In this document: in pieces, positions 1 through 8,764 of the stretch | Numbering within the stretch: position 1 is the first letter of the stretch | How the letters are laid out: every line of letters begins with the position of its first letter | DNA from: SIG636 sp045592105 | GTDB lineage: Bacteria > Bacillota > Clostridia > Oscillospirales > CAG-382 | Assembly (NCBI GenBank): GCA_045592105.1 | Contig: JAZNUB010000045.1 | Location: forward strand, 1 to 64,000 | Direction of reading: 5' to 3' | Length of the DNA stretch: 64,000 bases | Notes under the pieces: generated by a model | What the model saw: only the letters and a program-made list of their open reading frames with translations | Told to the model about the DNA's origin: nothing | Databases searched by the model: none | Program-made: the position numbers and the translations under genes

Positions 1-141
1 GGGGCTGTCTCATAGCATTAACAAATTGTGAACGCTATGTGCAACCTTAACAAAAAATCAAGGGCGTTATTTAACTGCCCTTGATTTTTTTGTTACTTTT
101 GTATATGGTTTCATCTCAAAATTTCAATTTGAGACAGCCCC
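1..141. repeat. Inverted-repeat element with internal terminator-like hairpin
   Basis: The stretch begins with GGGGCTGTCTCA (1-12) and ends with its exact reverse complement TGAGACAGCCCC (130-141), enclosing about 117 bp with no credible gene. Inside lies a second hairpin at 51-92. The ends resemble the terminal inverted repeats of some transposons (IS1182-like ends are similar from memory), so this may be a short non-autonomous mobile relic. No transposase is present. It directly abuts the composite repeat at 142-253. It could also simply be a nested terminator. Confidence 0.5.
51..92. terminator. Bidirectional intrinsic terminator-like hairpin
   Basis: Arms 52-65 and 77-90 pair over about 14 bp (A-run, TCAAGGGC against GCCCTTGA, T-run) around an 11-nt loop. 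An A-run on one side and a T-run on the other give a U-tract in either transcription direction. It sits inside the inverted-repeat element at 1-141. Confidence 0.6.
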
Positions 142-253
142 AGCCTTTTATAATATATTTTTCTTGCTATGAACGAACTTCACTTCGCAGTACAGCGGTA
201 CAGCTTCAGTTCAGTTCGTCCATTCCACCCATTTTTTCCTATCCCCTACAAAA
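142..253 (+). repeat. Composite palindromic repeat, copy 1
   Basis: An AT-rich segment (CTTTTATAATATATTT) leads into TTGCTATGAACGAACTTCAC and an imperfect palindrome centred on GTACAGCGGTAC, then CCATTTTTTCCTATCC. The same order recurs inverted at 58104-58213 (about 90% identical by eye) and, with an internal loss of about 35 bp, at 61770-61843. All three copies are flanked by hairpins. A short ORF crossing this region has no supporting features and is not taken as a gene. Confidence 0.75.
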
Positions 254-254
254 C

Positions 255-290
255 GGGGCTGTATCAAATCTAATGATTTGATACAGCCCC
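255..290. repeat. Perfect 16-bp hairpin, family GGGGCTGTATCAAATC
   Basis: Arms GGGGCTGTATCAAATC (255-270) and its exact complement (275-290) enclose a 4-nt loop. Almost the same stem recurs at 15245-15280 and 58066-58103. Stem sequence is conserved well beyond what termination needs. Here there is no long T-run in either direction, so terminator activity is uncertain. It forms the right flank of repeat copy 1. Confidence 0.7.
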
Positions 291-294
291 AAAT

Positions 295-346
295 TTCACT
301 GTTATCTTCGATAACAACTTCACTTTTGCGAAGCAAAAACTTCACT
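295..346. repeat. Two small hairpins spaced by TTCACT direct repeats
   Basis: Hairpins GTTATC-TTC-GATAAC (301-315) and TTTTGC-GAA-GCAAAA (324-338) alternate with three TTCACT copies starting at 295, 319 and 341. They lie just downstream of the minus-strand gene that ends at 353. The same ACTTCACT word also occurs in the repeat core nearby. Function is unknown. Confidence 0.4.
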
Positions 347-352
347 AAAACA

Positions 353-1108
353 TTATTTTATAAGTGCTTCAACGCGCAACGCTCTGCTGTAAACTTCCTT
401 GGGGAATTCTTTATACTTATCGGCAGAGCAGAACACCTCAAACGCAAGCGCAAAGCTTTTGCTTGTTTGGCTGATACGCTCGCCCATATCCTCCCAATCA
501 ATGGTACCGTCGAAGGGGAGTAGATGGCTATCCTTTTCGCCCTTGTTGTCGTGCAGATGCACGCACAGCAGGCGGTCTTTGTATTTCTCAAGTATGCCGT
601 AGCCGTTGTCATACAAAAACTCGTGCCCACAGTCAAAGCAGAAAAAAGCGTTTGGTATATTGGAAAGTGCGTATTCCAAATAGTCCGTGCGCCTTAGGTT
701 TTCAAACGCTATCTTAACGCCGCATTTTTCTGCCTCGTTACAAAGCAGGCGAAACCTTTCAAGCCCCGTGCTGTTATATTCTGGCGGCACGCTTGTGCGC
801 GATAGATGCACAACCATTGTGGGGATGCCTAAAGCCCCTTGCTCGCGGGCGCATTTTATAAGAAAATCTATCCACTTATCGCCTTTCGCGCTTTTGCCCC
901 ACACATCGTTGGTGTAGCAAAAATCGGCATGCACCGCTTCTACGGACAGCCCCGCTTCAAGCGCGGCGTTGTACTGGTCGGCAAGCGGCTCTCTGTTATC
1001 GAAGAACCTGAAAAGCTCCGTGCCGTTAAAGCCTGCGTTTTTTATTGCCGCCGCCTTTTCGGAAAGAGATACGCCCTTTGTGTAATTGAAATACATTGAT
1101 TTTTTCAT
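353..1108 (-). CDS. Sugar phosphate isomerase/epimerase-like TIM-barrel protein
   Basis: A 251-residue protein of the xylose isomerase-like / AP endonuclease 2 TIM-barrel superfamily. Metal-site motifs typical of the family are visible: AFENLRR, CFDCGHEF and VHLHDNKGEKDSHLLPFDG followed by IDW. Members isomerise or epimerise sugars, inositols or keto acids; the substrate here cannot be told. The start at 1108 is chosen because an AAAAGGAAA ribosome site lies just upstream; a longer reading from 1153 adds 15 residues without a better site. It stands alone at the downstream end of the minus-strand cell-wall operon, 68 bp beyond the PBP stop, and may be cotranscribed with it. Confidence 0.8.
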   Translation of the reverse strand: MKKSMYFNYTKGVSLSEKAAAIKNAGFNGTELFRFFDNREPLADQYNAALEAGLSVEAVHADFCYTNDVWGKSAKGDKWIDFLIKCAREQGALGIPTMVVHLSRTSVPPEYNSTGLERFRLLCNEAEKCGVKIAFENLRRTDYLEYALSNIPNAFFCFDCGHEFLYDNGYGILEKYKDRLLCVHLHDNKGEKDSHLLPFDGTIDWEDMGERISQTSKSFALAFEVFCSADKYKEFPKEVYSRALRVEALIK

Positions 1109-1176
1109 TAGATGTTTTTCCTTTTGAATATTAGCTTTGCCGACACAACGCAAGCTTTATTGTGCTTTTGCGTTGC

Positions 1177-3945
1177 TTATTCCTCCACGTCGGCAGAGAC
1201 TTCCTCGCTTGTTTCGGGCGGGGCTTCCTCGGCGTGGTAATGCTCTATACATATTCTGTTGCGCGGTCTTCCGCCCACAAGGGTGCCGAAATAATAGGTT
1301 TTGTCCTCTTCGGTGTAAAGGTTGGCAAAGAAGGGCTGTGCTTTGCTTTCGGGGAACACGTAGCCCTCGGGTATATCCTTGTAGATGCAATCGCCGTCCA
1401 TTACGAATACAAACGAATCAAAAACTCTTTCGTTATTAAGCCTGAAGGATACGGTTATAAGATCTTCTTCAGGGCAAGCACAGCCTTCAAAGCAAATAGC
1501 TTGCGTTTCTCTGTCGTAAAGCACTTCTATGTGGCAATCGCACTTTTCAATGGGCTGTGTGCCTGCGGCGAATACGCCTGTCATAACAGCGTTGCCCGTG
1601 AAGCTGTTTTTGGCGTTATCGTAGTAGTAAATATCGCGGTAGCAGGCATCGGTTGCAACCTTGCCGGAGATAGCACAGTATTTAACCTTTACCATACCCG
1701 TAGGGATATCAAACTGCTTTTGATAGCTAACGCCGTCTTCCTCTAAGTTTTCGTATATTATCGTAAACACCCTATCCCAAAGGCTTAGCGCGGGGTTGCC
1801 TGTAAAGCCGCTTAAGCTCTTATTATTGTCGTAGCCAAACCAAACGCCGCCAACATAGTTGGGGGTAAAGGCTACGAAATATCTGTCACGGTCGTCGTTT
1901 GTGGAACCCGTTTTGCCCGCAACCTCCATTTCAAAGGCTGAATCCAGCGTTACACGAGTACCCGTACCGCCTACCTGCGAAACAACGTTCATAAGCATAG
2001 AGGTCATAGAGTACGCACTGCTTTCACTTACCGCAACCTTATGCACCTGCTCCTTTTGAAGCAGTATGCTTTCGCGGCGGTCACGCACCTCGGTATACAT
2101 TCTGCCCTCGCTGGTTTTGCCGCCGTTTGCTATCATACAGTAGCCTTGCGTCATCTCTCTAACCGTTACGCCGTGAGTAAAACCACCAAGCGCAAGCGGT
2201 GCCAGCGCGATATCGGAATATATCTTGCCGCCTATTTCCTCTCTCCTGATAATGCTTTCAAAGCCCAAGGTTTCCGTTAGGAAGTTAAAACACTTTTCGG
2301 GCGTTAGCTTATCAACAAGGGCAACGGGGATGGTGTTAAGCGATTTTATTACCGCAAAGTTCGTGTCTATCATCCCGTAATACACGTTAGGCGTGTTGGT
2401 GGGCCAATATTCATCGTCGTTTTTAAGCGTGGGCACGTCGTCCACGGCACTGCCTGCCGTTATAAGCCCTTCCTCGATAGCAAGCGTATACAGCGAAAGC
2501 GGCTTGATAGACGAACCGCATTGCCTGCGGCTTTGTGTTGCACGGTTAAAGCCGCGCCCTTCCTTCTTTTCACCTCTGCCGCCTACTATGCCTAAAATAT
2601 CGCCTGTTTTTTGGTTCATTATAACCATTGCCGCCTGCGGTATAACGCCCTTGGTGGGGGCTACGGTTTCCGAACCGAGATACAAATACTCGTTCCCCGA
2701 TTTTTCAAACACGCTTTCCATCGCATCCTGCACCATCGGGTCCATCGTGGTTATTATCTGAAGCCCGCCCGAATACAAAAGCCTTGCCGCAGTCATACGG
2801 TCGTATCCGTGCTCTTCAATTAAATCGTCTATTACCTCGTCTATAAGAGCGTCCACAAAATAGGAGTGTATGGTTTCGCTGTAATCCTCCGCCTCGGCTT
2901 CGGTATTAAGCTCCAAATGCCCACGGTAGCAGCTATCAAACTCCTCTTGCGTTATCCTGCCTTGTTTAAGCATCTCTTCAAGCACAAGGTCGCGCCGTTC
3001 CTGATTGTGAAGCGGGTTACGCACGGGGTCATACTTTGTGGGGGATTTGGGTATCGAAGCAAGCGCGGCACATTCTATAAGCGTTAGATCCTTAAGCTCC
3101 TTGCCGAAATACTCCTGCGCGGCGGTTTTAACACCATAGCAGTTTTGCGATAGGAATATGGTGTTAAGATACATTTCCAGTATCTCTTCCTTGCTGTACT
3201 TCTTCGTTACGTTCAGCGCACGCAGTATCTCCTGCACCTTACGCTGTATCGTAACGTCGTCCTCTTTAGAAACGTTTTTAATAAGCTGCTGCGTTATAGT
3301 AGAGCCGCCCGAACGGTCACCGCTGCCGAAAAAGCCCAAAACTGCGTTGATGGTACGCCTGTAATCTATACCCGGATGCTCCCAATAACGCTTGTCCTCT
3401 ATTGCAAGGAACGCGTCTATCAAATCGGCAGGCATCTCCTCGTAGCTTGCCCAAGCGCGGTTTTCGCTGCCTACAAGACGGTCAAACTCCACTTCCTCGC
3501 CGTTATCGTCCACATAGCTTATGGTTGTATAAAGGCTGCTTTCAAATTGCAGGTTGTCAAGCCCTGTGTAGTTGGGGTCAACGTTGCCCTTGATGTATAT
3601 TACAAAAGCCACGCAAACCGCCGCAAAGGATATGATACCAACCAAAAACACCGTAAGCAGTATGTTAATAAGCCACGTTGCAACCTTATAAAGCCCGTAC
3701 AGCAACACCTGCAAGGGGTAGGCAATGCCCATTTTGGCTATCTTCTTGTGGTTTACCTGCTTTTTGGCTTTCGGCTTCTTTTCAGGCTCGCCATTTGCCG
3801 TTTCTTCCTTCTTTTCTTCTTCGGGCTTAGCGGGCAGGTCAAACTCGGTAGTGCCCTTGGGGGCAGAAGCTTCGTTTATATCAAACACGTTAGTACCCGT
3901 ATCGTCCGCCTGCTCGTTTCTTTCAAGCTTTTCGTTCTCGTTCAT
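1177..3945 (-). CDS. Class A penicillin-binding protein (PBP1A-type transglycosylase/transpeptidase)
   Basis: Bifunctional peptidoglycan synthase of 922 residues. A charged Lys/Glu-rich cytoplasmic tail (1-90) precedes one membrane segment (about 92-118). The GT51 domain has the catalytic-Glu motif EDKRYWEHPGID (E183) and GGSTITQQ (213-220), which polymerise lipid II. The transpeptidase domain has SSIK (S478-K481), SLN (535-537) and KTGS (678-681), which cross-link stem peptides. The tail after about residue 760 holds several Cys pairs (CDCH, CFEGCACPEED), unusual for an exported region. The start has a strong AAGGAGGTG site. It is the last gene of the murB-whiA-dnaE operon, 13 bp after the membrane-protein gene. 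Confidence 0.95.
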   Translation of the reverse strand: MNENEKLERNEQADDTGTNVFDINEASAPKGTTEFDLPAKPEEEKKEETANGEPEKKPKAKKQVNHKKIAKMGIAYPLQVLLYGLYKVATWLINILLTVFLVGIISFAAVCVAFVIYIKGNVDPNYTGLDNLQFESSLYTTISYVDDNGEEVEFDRLVGSENRAWASYEEMPADLIDAFLAIEDKRYWEHPGIDYRRTINAVLGFFGSGDRSGGSTITQQLIKNVSKEDDVTIQRKVQEILRALNVTKKYSKEEILEMYLNTIFLSQNCYGVKTAAQEYFGKELKDLTLIECAALASIPKSPTKYDPVRNPLHNQERRDLVLEEMLKQGRITQEEFDSCYRGHLELNTEAEAEDYSETIHSYFVDALIDEVIDDLIEEHGYDRMTAARLLYSGGLQIITTMDPMVQDAMESVFEKSGNEYLYLGSETVAPTKGVIPQAAMVIMNQKTGDILGIVGGRGEKKEGRGFNRATQSRRQCGSSIKPLSLYTLAIEEGLITAGSAVDDVPTLKNDDEYWPTNTPNVYYGMIDTNFAVIKSLNTIPVALVDKLTPEKCFNFLTETLGFESIIRREEIGGKIYSDIALAPLALGGFTHGVTVREMTQGYCMIANGGKTSEGRMYTEVRDRRESILLQKEQVHKVAVSESSAYSMTSMLMNVVSQVGGTGTRVTLDSAFEMEVAGKTGSTNDDRDRYFVAFTPNYVGGVWFGYDNNKSLSGFTGNPALSLWDRVFTIIYENLEEDGVSYQKQFDIPTGMVKVKYCAISGKVATDACYRDIYYYDNAKNSFTGNAVMTGVFAAGTQPIEKCDCHIEVLYDRETQAICFEGCACPEEDLITVSFRLNNERVFDSFVFVMDGDCIYKDIPEGYVFPESKAQPFFANLYTEEDKTYYFGTLVGGRPRNRICIEHYHAEEAPPETSEEVSADVEE

Positions 3946-3958
3946 TCAAAGCACCTCC

Positions 3959-4627
3959 TTAGTCCTTTGCATCGCGCAGGATAAGCGCCGTTTCCTTTTT
4001 GTGTGCCGCACAGGCTTGCCCGTATATCGTGCCAAACACGATAAGAAGCAGCCCTAAGAACACACCGAAAAGGTCTATGCCAAAATCAAATCTTAAATCT
4101 CCATCCACAAAGTTCTTTATAAGCGCGTAGTTGAAATAACGCTTAATAAGTAACACCAGCGGGTTGCCAATCATGATGGAAAGCCCTATATAATTAACGT
4201 ATGCGGCATTGTCCGCGGAAAGCACTATTCCGTTACCAACATTTTTAAAAAGCTTTCCAAGGTAGTTGAACACGGGAATGCTTACGGCAAGCCCCGCCAT
4301 AAGCGTAAAAATGCCCGCGTATACCGCGCCCTTGATGTTGCCTGTATCAACGTCCTCATAAGCGCGAAGCACCTCTATACCGTTGCCCAAGCAAACGTCA
4401 AATTTCCTAACGCCGTTTTCCGTTACCACCTTCATATACGGTGTAAACAACAGCTCCTCGGCAGAAACGTTCACAAACACAAGCACTACCGACATAACGC
4501 CAAGCAACGCCGTAAGCCCAGCCGCAACGTATGCAAGCAGCTTGAACGCACGCCACAAAAGCTTGCACACAGGCGTTATCTTTTCGTATCTCGTGTCAAT
4601 ATCACTGCCTTTTTTGATCAATGCCAT
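3959..4627 (-). CDS. Four-helix membrane protein, DUF2975-like
   Basis: A 222-residue integral membrane protein with four hydrophobic segments (about 30-52, 100-122, 140-162 and 182-204). The stretch LFKNVGNGIVLSADNAAYVN between helices 2 and 3, and the end motif FGTIYGQAC followed by KKETALIL, resemble the DUF2975 family, judged from memory of the pattern. No catalytic motif is seen and the function is unknown. It is translated between dnaE (4-bp gap) and the PBP gene (13-bp gap), so it is probably part of that operon. Residues 53-99 may form an extracytoplasmic loop. Confidence 0.75.
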   Translation of the reverse strand: MALIKKGSDIDTRYEKITPVCKLLWRAFKLLAYVAAGLTALLGVMSVVLVFVNVSAEELLFTPYMKVVTENGVRKFDVCLGNGIEVLRAYEDVDTGNIKGAVYAGIFTLMAGLAVSIPVFNYLGKLFKNVGNGIVLSADNAAYVNYIGLSIMIGNPLVLLIKRYFNYALIKNFVDGDLRFDFGIDLFGVFLGLLLIVFGTIYGQACAAHKKETALILRDAKD

Positions 4628-4630
4628 AGC

Positions 4631-7600
4631 TTAAACGCTCCTTTGCTTAAGTGCAACGTTGCCGTTACCCATAACGTCCTCTATCGCGGAAACAAGCGCG
4701 GCTGTGGGGTTTACGGAAACCCCTCTGGGCGATAACAGCTTCTTCGTTTCCTCGTAGTATAAGCACACCTTTCCAAAGCCCTCGTGCTTTTGCATTATCT
4801 GTAACGCTTTGTTTAGGTGCTTTTCGTTCTCGGCGGTTATTTTTATATACAACGCGGGCGTTGCCGCGTTGGGTACAACCGCCTTTTCAAGTATTATCTT
4901 AAGCTCGTCCTCTGTTTCATCATCGTACGCCTCACGCACGCTAAGGCGCCCCTGTATGCAAAGCACCGCGCCCTCCGTAAGCAGCTCACCGTATGCACTT
5001 AGCTGTTTGGGGAACACAACAAGCTCCGTTTCCCCGATAGTGTCCTCAAGCGTGCAAAACGCCATAACGCCGCCGTTCTTCGTGGGCTTTTGCGTTTTAT
5101 CCCGTATCAATCCCAACAGCGTAAGCATCTGCCCTTCTTTAACGCCGCCCTCGCGGTATTTATCGTATATCGCGCCTATATCCAAGCAGTTAAGAGCGCG
5201 CGCCGCTTCTGCATATTCGGTTAGCGGATGCCCCGTAAGATACAGCCCTGTAAGCTGTTTTTCGTCCTCAAGCATCGCACTGCGGCTGTATTCGGGCACC
5301 TTAGGATACTCAAGGCTAACGGCACTTTCCTCAACGCCAATGGATTCAAACAGCCCTATTTGCCCTGCTGCCGCAGATGCGCGAATTTGATGCAGCTTAT
5401 CGCCGGACGTGTCCAAAGCCGCAACAAGCACACTGCGCGGCTTGCCAAAGCAATCCATAGCACCGCTTCTTATAAGAGCTTCCGTCATCCTTGCGCTACC
5501 GCCTGAATGGCCGCGTAGCAGATAATCCTCAAAATCCTTGTATTCTCCGCTTGTTTCGCGCTTGCTTACTATGCGCCTTGCATAGCTTTCACCAACGTTT
5601 TTTATAGCCGCAAGCCCAAAGCGTATACCGCCCTCCTCGGTTGTAAAGCCAACACCGCTTTTGTTTATACTCGGCGACAATATGTCAAAGCCCATACGCT
5701 GGCATTCGCCGCGATAAAGGCGCATCTTGGCGTTGTCGCCCATAACGGAATTTAAAAGCGATGCCATATACTCCTTGGGATAGTGGCATTTAAGATAAGC
5801 CGTGCGGTACGCAAGCACCGCGTATGCCGCCGCGTGGCTTTTGTTAAATGCGTAGCTTGCAAAGCCTGCAATACTGTCAAACAGCGCTTCCGCGCCCTTC
5901 TCTGTCATCCCGCGCGCCGCTGCGCCCGCCACAAAGCCTGCACGCTCCTTTTGCATCTCCTCAGGCTTCTTTTTCGCCATAGCGCGGCGCACAAGGTCCG
6001 CCCTGCCGTAGCTGTAGCCCGCAACGCTAACGCAAATACGCATAACCTGCTCCTGATATATCATACAGCCGTAAGTGGAGCGCAGCACGCTTTCAAGCGT
6101 TGGCGATAGGTATTTTATCTTAGCCGGATCGCGCCTGTTGGCAAGATAATCGTCTATAAACTTTGCAGGTCCCGGACGATAAAGCGATATAGCCGTTGTT
6201 ATATCGTCCAAGCAGTTGGGGCATAGCCGCGTAAGCAGGTTACGCATCCCCTCGCTTTCAAGCTGAAACAGCCCGATAGCGTTCCCCTCGCAAAGCATTT
6301 TGTAGGTAGCGGCATCGTCAAAGGGAATAGTGTCCTCACTAAACAGCGGCACCTTTTCCTTAACCGCCTCGCACGCTTTTTCTATAACGGTTAAAAACCT
6401 AAGCCCCAAAAAGTCTATCTTCAAAAGCCCCAAAGCGGCAACCGTGTTCATAGGGAACTGCGTTACCACCGTGCCCGTAGACGTGGAAAGCGGCAAATAA
6501 TCCGTTAAAGGCTTGTCCGTAACAACAACGCCGCTTGCGTGCTGGCTTGTGTTACGCGGCCTGCCCTCAAGGGCGCGCGCGTAGTCTATAAGCGTTTTAA
6601 CTGTACTGTCTATTTTATACCTTTCGGCAAGCTCTTTGCTTTCTTTAAGTGCATCCTCCACGCTTATGCCGATAACGCGGGGGATAAGCTTTGCAACCTC
6701 GTCCACCTGCGCGTATGGCATACCAAGCACACGCCCAACGTCACGCACGGCTTGTCTGCACGCAAGCGTACCAAAGTTTATTATCTGTGCAACGTGGTCT
6801 GCACCGTATTTTTGAGATACATATTCTATAACCTCGCCACGGCGTTCATCACAAAAGTCGATATCAAAATCGGGCATAGAAACGCGCTCCGGATTAAGAA
6901 AACGCTCAAAAAGCAGGTCGTTTTTAATCGGGTCAACACCCGTTATGCCTAAAAAGTACGCCGCAAGCGAGCTAACGCCGCTACCTCTGCCGGGGCCAAC
7001 GGGTATTCTTTTGCTTTTTGCAAAATTTACAAAATCCCAAACGATAAGATAATAGTCCACAAAGCCCATATTTTCTATTATGGAAAGCTCTGTGCTAAGA
7101 CGTTCCTTGTATTCTTCCAGCCTGTCCGTTATAATGCCCTTTTTCCGCATCGCGGCAAAGCCATCCTCGCACAGCTTTTTAAGATACGCCGCCGCGGTAT
7201 ACGGCGCGGGCGTTGCGTATATGGGCAAATGCATCGTGCCAAACTCAAACTCAACGTTGCATTTGTCCGCTATTATCTGCGTGTTTTCAACAGCCTGCGG
7301 CAGGTCGGAAAACAAAGCCTTCATCTGCTGCTCCGTTTTAAGGTAAAACTCCTCCGTGGAGAAGCCAACGTCGCTATCCGCAACGGTTTTGCCCATCTGT
7401 ATAAGCATAAGCAGGCGTTGGGTTTGTGCATCCTGTTTCTTGATATAATGCACGTCGTTTGTGGCAACAAGCGGCACGGAATGCTTCTTTGCCAGCGCAA
7501 CAAGCGCGCTGTTTACCTTTGCTTGCTCCTCCAGCCCGTGCCTTTGCAGCTCTATATAAAAATCCTCGCCAAATATAGCCTTTAGCGCTTTAAGCTCCTT

Positions 7601-8062
7601 TTCCGCGCCTGCCATATCCTCGGCAAGTATTGCGGAGGGTATAGCACCCGACAAACAGCCCGAAAGCGCAATAAGCCCCTCGCTGTGTTTTCCAAGCATC
7701 TCCATATCCGTGCGCGGCTTCATATAAAAGCCGTTGATAAACGCATCGGAATTAAGCTTCATCAAATTTTTATAGCCCGTTTCGTTTTTGCACAGCAGAA
7801 CAAGGTGGTGGTACAAAACCTTGCTGAAGGTTTTGTCCGTACGGCTTTTTGGCGCAACGTACACCTCACACCCGATAATGGGCTTAACATCTGCTTTCTT
7901 GCAGGCACGGTAAAAATCTATAACCCCGTACAGACAGCCGTGGTCCGTAATGGCAACGGCACTTTGCCCCGCCGCAAGCACTGCCGCAGGAAGGGCTGAT
8001 ATTCTGCATTCGCCATCCAAAAGGCTGTATTCCGTGTGCAGATGCAGGTGGGTGTAAGCCAT
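4631..8062 (-). CDS. dnaE: DNA polymerase III alpha subunit (DnaE)
   Basis: Replicative DNA polymerase of 1143 residues, the usual length for DnaE. The N-terminal PHP domain begins HLHTEYSLLDG with ITDHG. The polymerase core has GPGRGSG and the palm motif PDFDIDF near residue 398, whose aspartates bind the catalytic metals. FNKSHAAAYA belongs to the fingers. The region around LTLLGLIRD is the C-terminal OB fold. There is no separate exonuclease domain, so it is not PolC. In Firmicutes DnaE works with PolC in primer extension on the lagging strand. The start has a clear AAAGGAGAAGG site. It lies 15 bp after whiA. Confidence 0.97.
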   Translation of the reverse strand: MAYTHLHLHTEYSLLDGECRISALPAAVLAAGQSAVAITDHGCLYGVIDFYRACKKADVKPIIGCEVYVAPKSRTDKTFSKVLYHHLVLLCKNETGYKNLMKLNSDAFINGFYMKPRTDMEMLGKHSEGLIALSGCLSGAIPSAILAEDMAGAEKELKALKAIFGEDFYIELQRHGLEEQAKVNSALVALAKKHSVPLVATNDVHYIKKQDAQTQRLLMLIQMGKTVADSDVGFSTEEFYLKTEQQMKALFSDLPQAVENTQIIADKCNVEFEFGTMHLPIYATPAPYTAAAYLKKLCEDGFAAMRKKGIITDRLEEYKERLSTELSIIENMGFVDYYLIVWDFVNFAKSKRIPVGPGRGSGVSSLAAYFLGITGVDPIKNDLLFERFLNPERVSMPDFDIDFCDERRGEVIEYVSQKYGADHVAQIINFGTLACRQAVRDVGRVLGMPYAQVDEVAKLIPRVIGISVEDALKESKELAERYKIDSTVKTLIDYARALEGRPRNTSQHASGVVVTDKPLTDYLPLSTSTGTVVTQFPMNTVAALGLLKIDFLGLRFLTVIEKACEAVKEKVPLFSEDTIPFDDAATYKMLCEGNAIGLFQLESEGMRNLLTRLCPNCLDDITTAISLYRPGPAKFIDDYLANRRDPAKIKYLSPTLESVLRSTYGCMIYQEQVMRICVSVAGYSYGRADLVRRAMAKKKPEEMQKERAGFVAGAAARGMTEKGAEALFDSIAGFASYAFNKSHAAAYAVLAYRTAYLKCHYPKEYMASLLNSVMGDNAKMRLYRGECQRMGFDILSPSINKSGVGFTTEEGGIRFGLAAIKNVGESYARRIVSKRETSGEYKDFEDYLLRGHSGGSARMTEALIRSGAMDCFGKPRSVLVAALDTSGDKLHQIRASAAAGQIGLFESIGVEESAVSLEYPKVPEYSRSAMLEDEKQLTGLYLTGHPLTEYAEAARALNCLDIGAIYDKYREGGVKEGQMLTLLGLIRDKTQKPTKNGGVMAFCTLEDTIGETELVVFPKQLSAYGELLTEGAVLCIQGRLSVREAYDDETEDELKIILEKAVVPNAATPALYIKITAENEKHLNKALQIMQKHEGFGKVCLYYEETKKLLSPRGVSVNPTAALVSAIEDVMGNGNVALKQRSV

Positions 8063-8077
8063 TGCCTTCTCCTTTCG

Positions 8078-8764
8078 TTAAATACCTTTAGCCAGCTTGT
8101 CCGCCTCCTCAGCGATACGCTTAAGCCTGTGGCTAAGCCCCGATTTGCTTATTGGCGGCGAAAACATCATCCTAAGCTCTCCAAGCGGCATAAACGGGTT
8201 TTCTTCTCGTAGCTTTGCGGTTAACACAAGCTCTTCGGGCAGAGTGCTAAGCACGCCGTGCTTTTTCAAAACGGCTATGGCGCGCATTTGCTCCGCCGCC
8301 GCAGTTGCCGCACGGTCTATATTAGCAAGCTCTGCATTAAACTTTCTGTTTTCTTTACTTCTAACGTTTTTTATAACCTCTGTTTCTAATACCTCAAGCG
8401 CAAACTTCACAGCACCTATGTATGTAAGGAAATCGCTTATCAGCGCGCTTACCTTGTAGTAAAGCCGCACCTTGCCGTTTTGCATAGAGCAAGCGTGGGG
8501 AGTAAGCCCCTCCTCGTCAAGTATGGCGGCAACGCGCCCTGCCAAGGCACGCGGCACCTTCATATCAAGGTGAAAGCCCTTCTCCGGGTCGGTAACCGTG
8601 CCACAGCCCACAAATACACCCGCCACGAACGAAGCGCGGCAGGAGGGGCATACCTCCTTGAATATGGCGCAATCTTTTCCCGCGTTAAACGCCGCCGTAC
8701 AGCAAGCGCTTCGCTTTATATTGTCAGAACACAAGTATTCTTTTATTTCGGACGAAACGGACAT
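8078..8764 (-). CDS. whiA: WhiA-family DNA-binding protein, shortened N-terminus
   Basis: WhiA is a sporulation and cell-division regulator made of a LAGLIDADG-like N-terminal domain and a C-terminal helix-turn-helix. The C-terminal part is clear: NRKFNAELANIDRAATAAAEQ, LGELRMMFSPPISKSGLSHR and a final RIAEEADKL. The N-terminal half is short. After about 35 residues it goes straight to SCRASFVAGVFVGCGTV (the second LAGLIDADG half), so about 75 residues of the first half seen in the roughly 310-residue family members are missing. Total length is 228. It overlaps the murB stop by 1 nt. In many Clostridia rapZ and yvcK lie between murB and whiA; both are absent here. Confidence 0.88.
   Translation of the reverse strand: MSVSSEIKEYLCSDNIKRSACCTAAFNAGKDCAIFKEVCPSCRASFVAGVFVGCGTVTDPEKGFHLDMKVPRALAGRVAAILDEEGLTPHACSMQNGKVRLYYKVSALISDFLTYIGAVKFALEVLETEVIKNVRSKENRKFNAELANIDRAATAAAEQMRAIAVLKKHGVLSTLPEELVLTAKLREENPFMPLGELRMMFSPPISKSGLSHRLKRIAEEADKLAKGI

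Noticed and set aside
142..290. CRISPR array from recurring palindromes
   Set aside because: Copies are far apart, unequal in length and not separated by regular spacers; no cas genes are present.
81..523. Short plus-strand frames in the first 0.5 kb
   Set aside because: They run through repeats and hairpins, or lie opposite the isomerase gene, and have no ribosome site or recognisable protein features.
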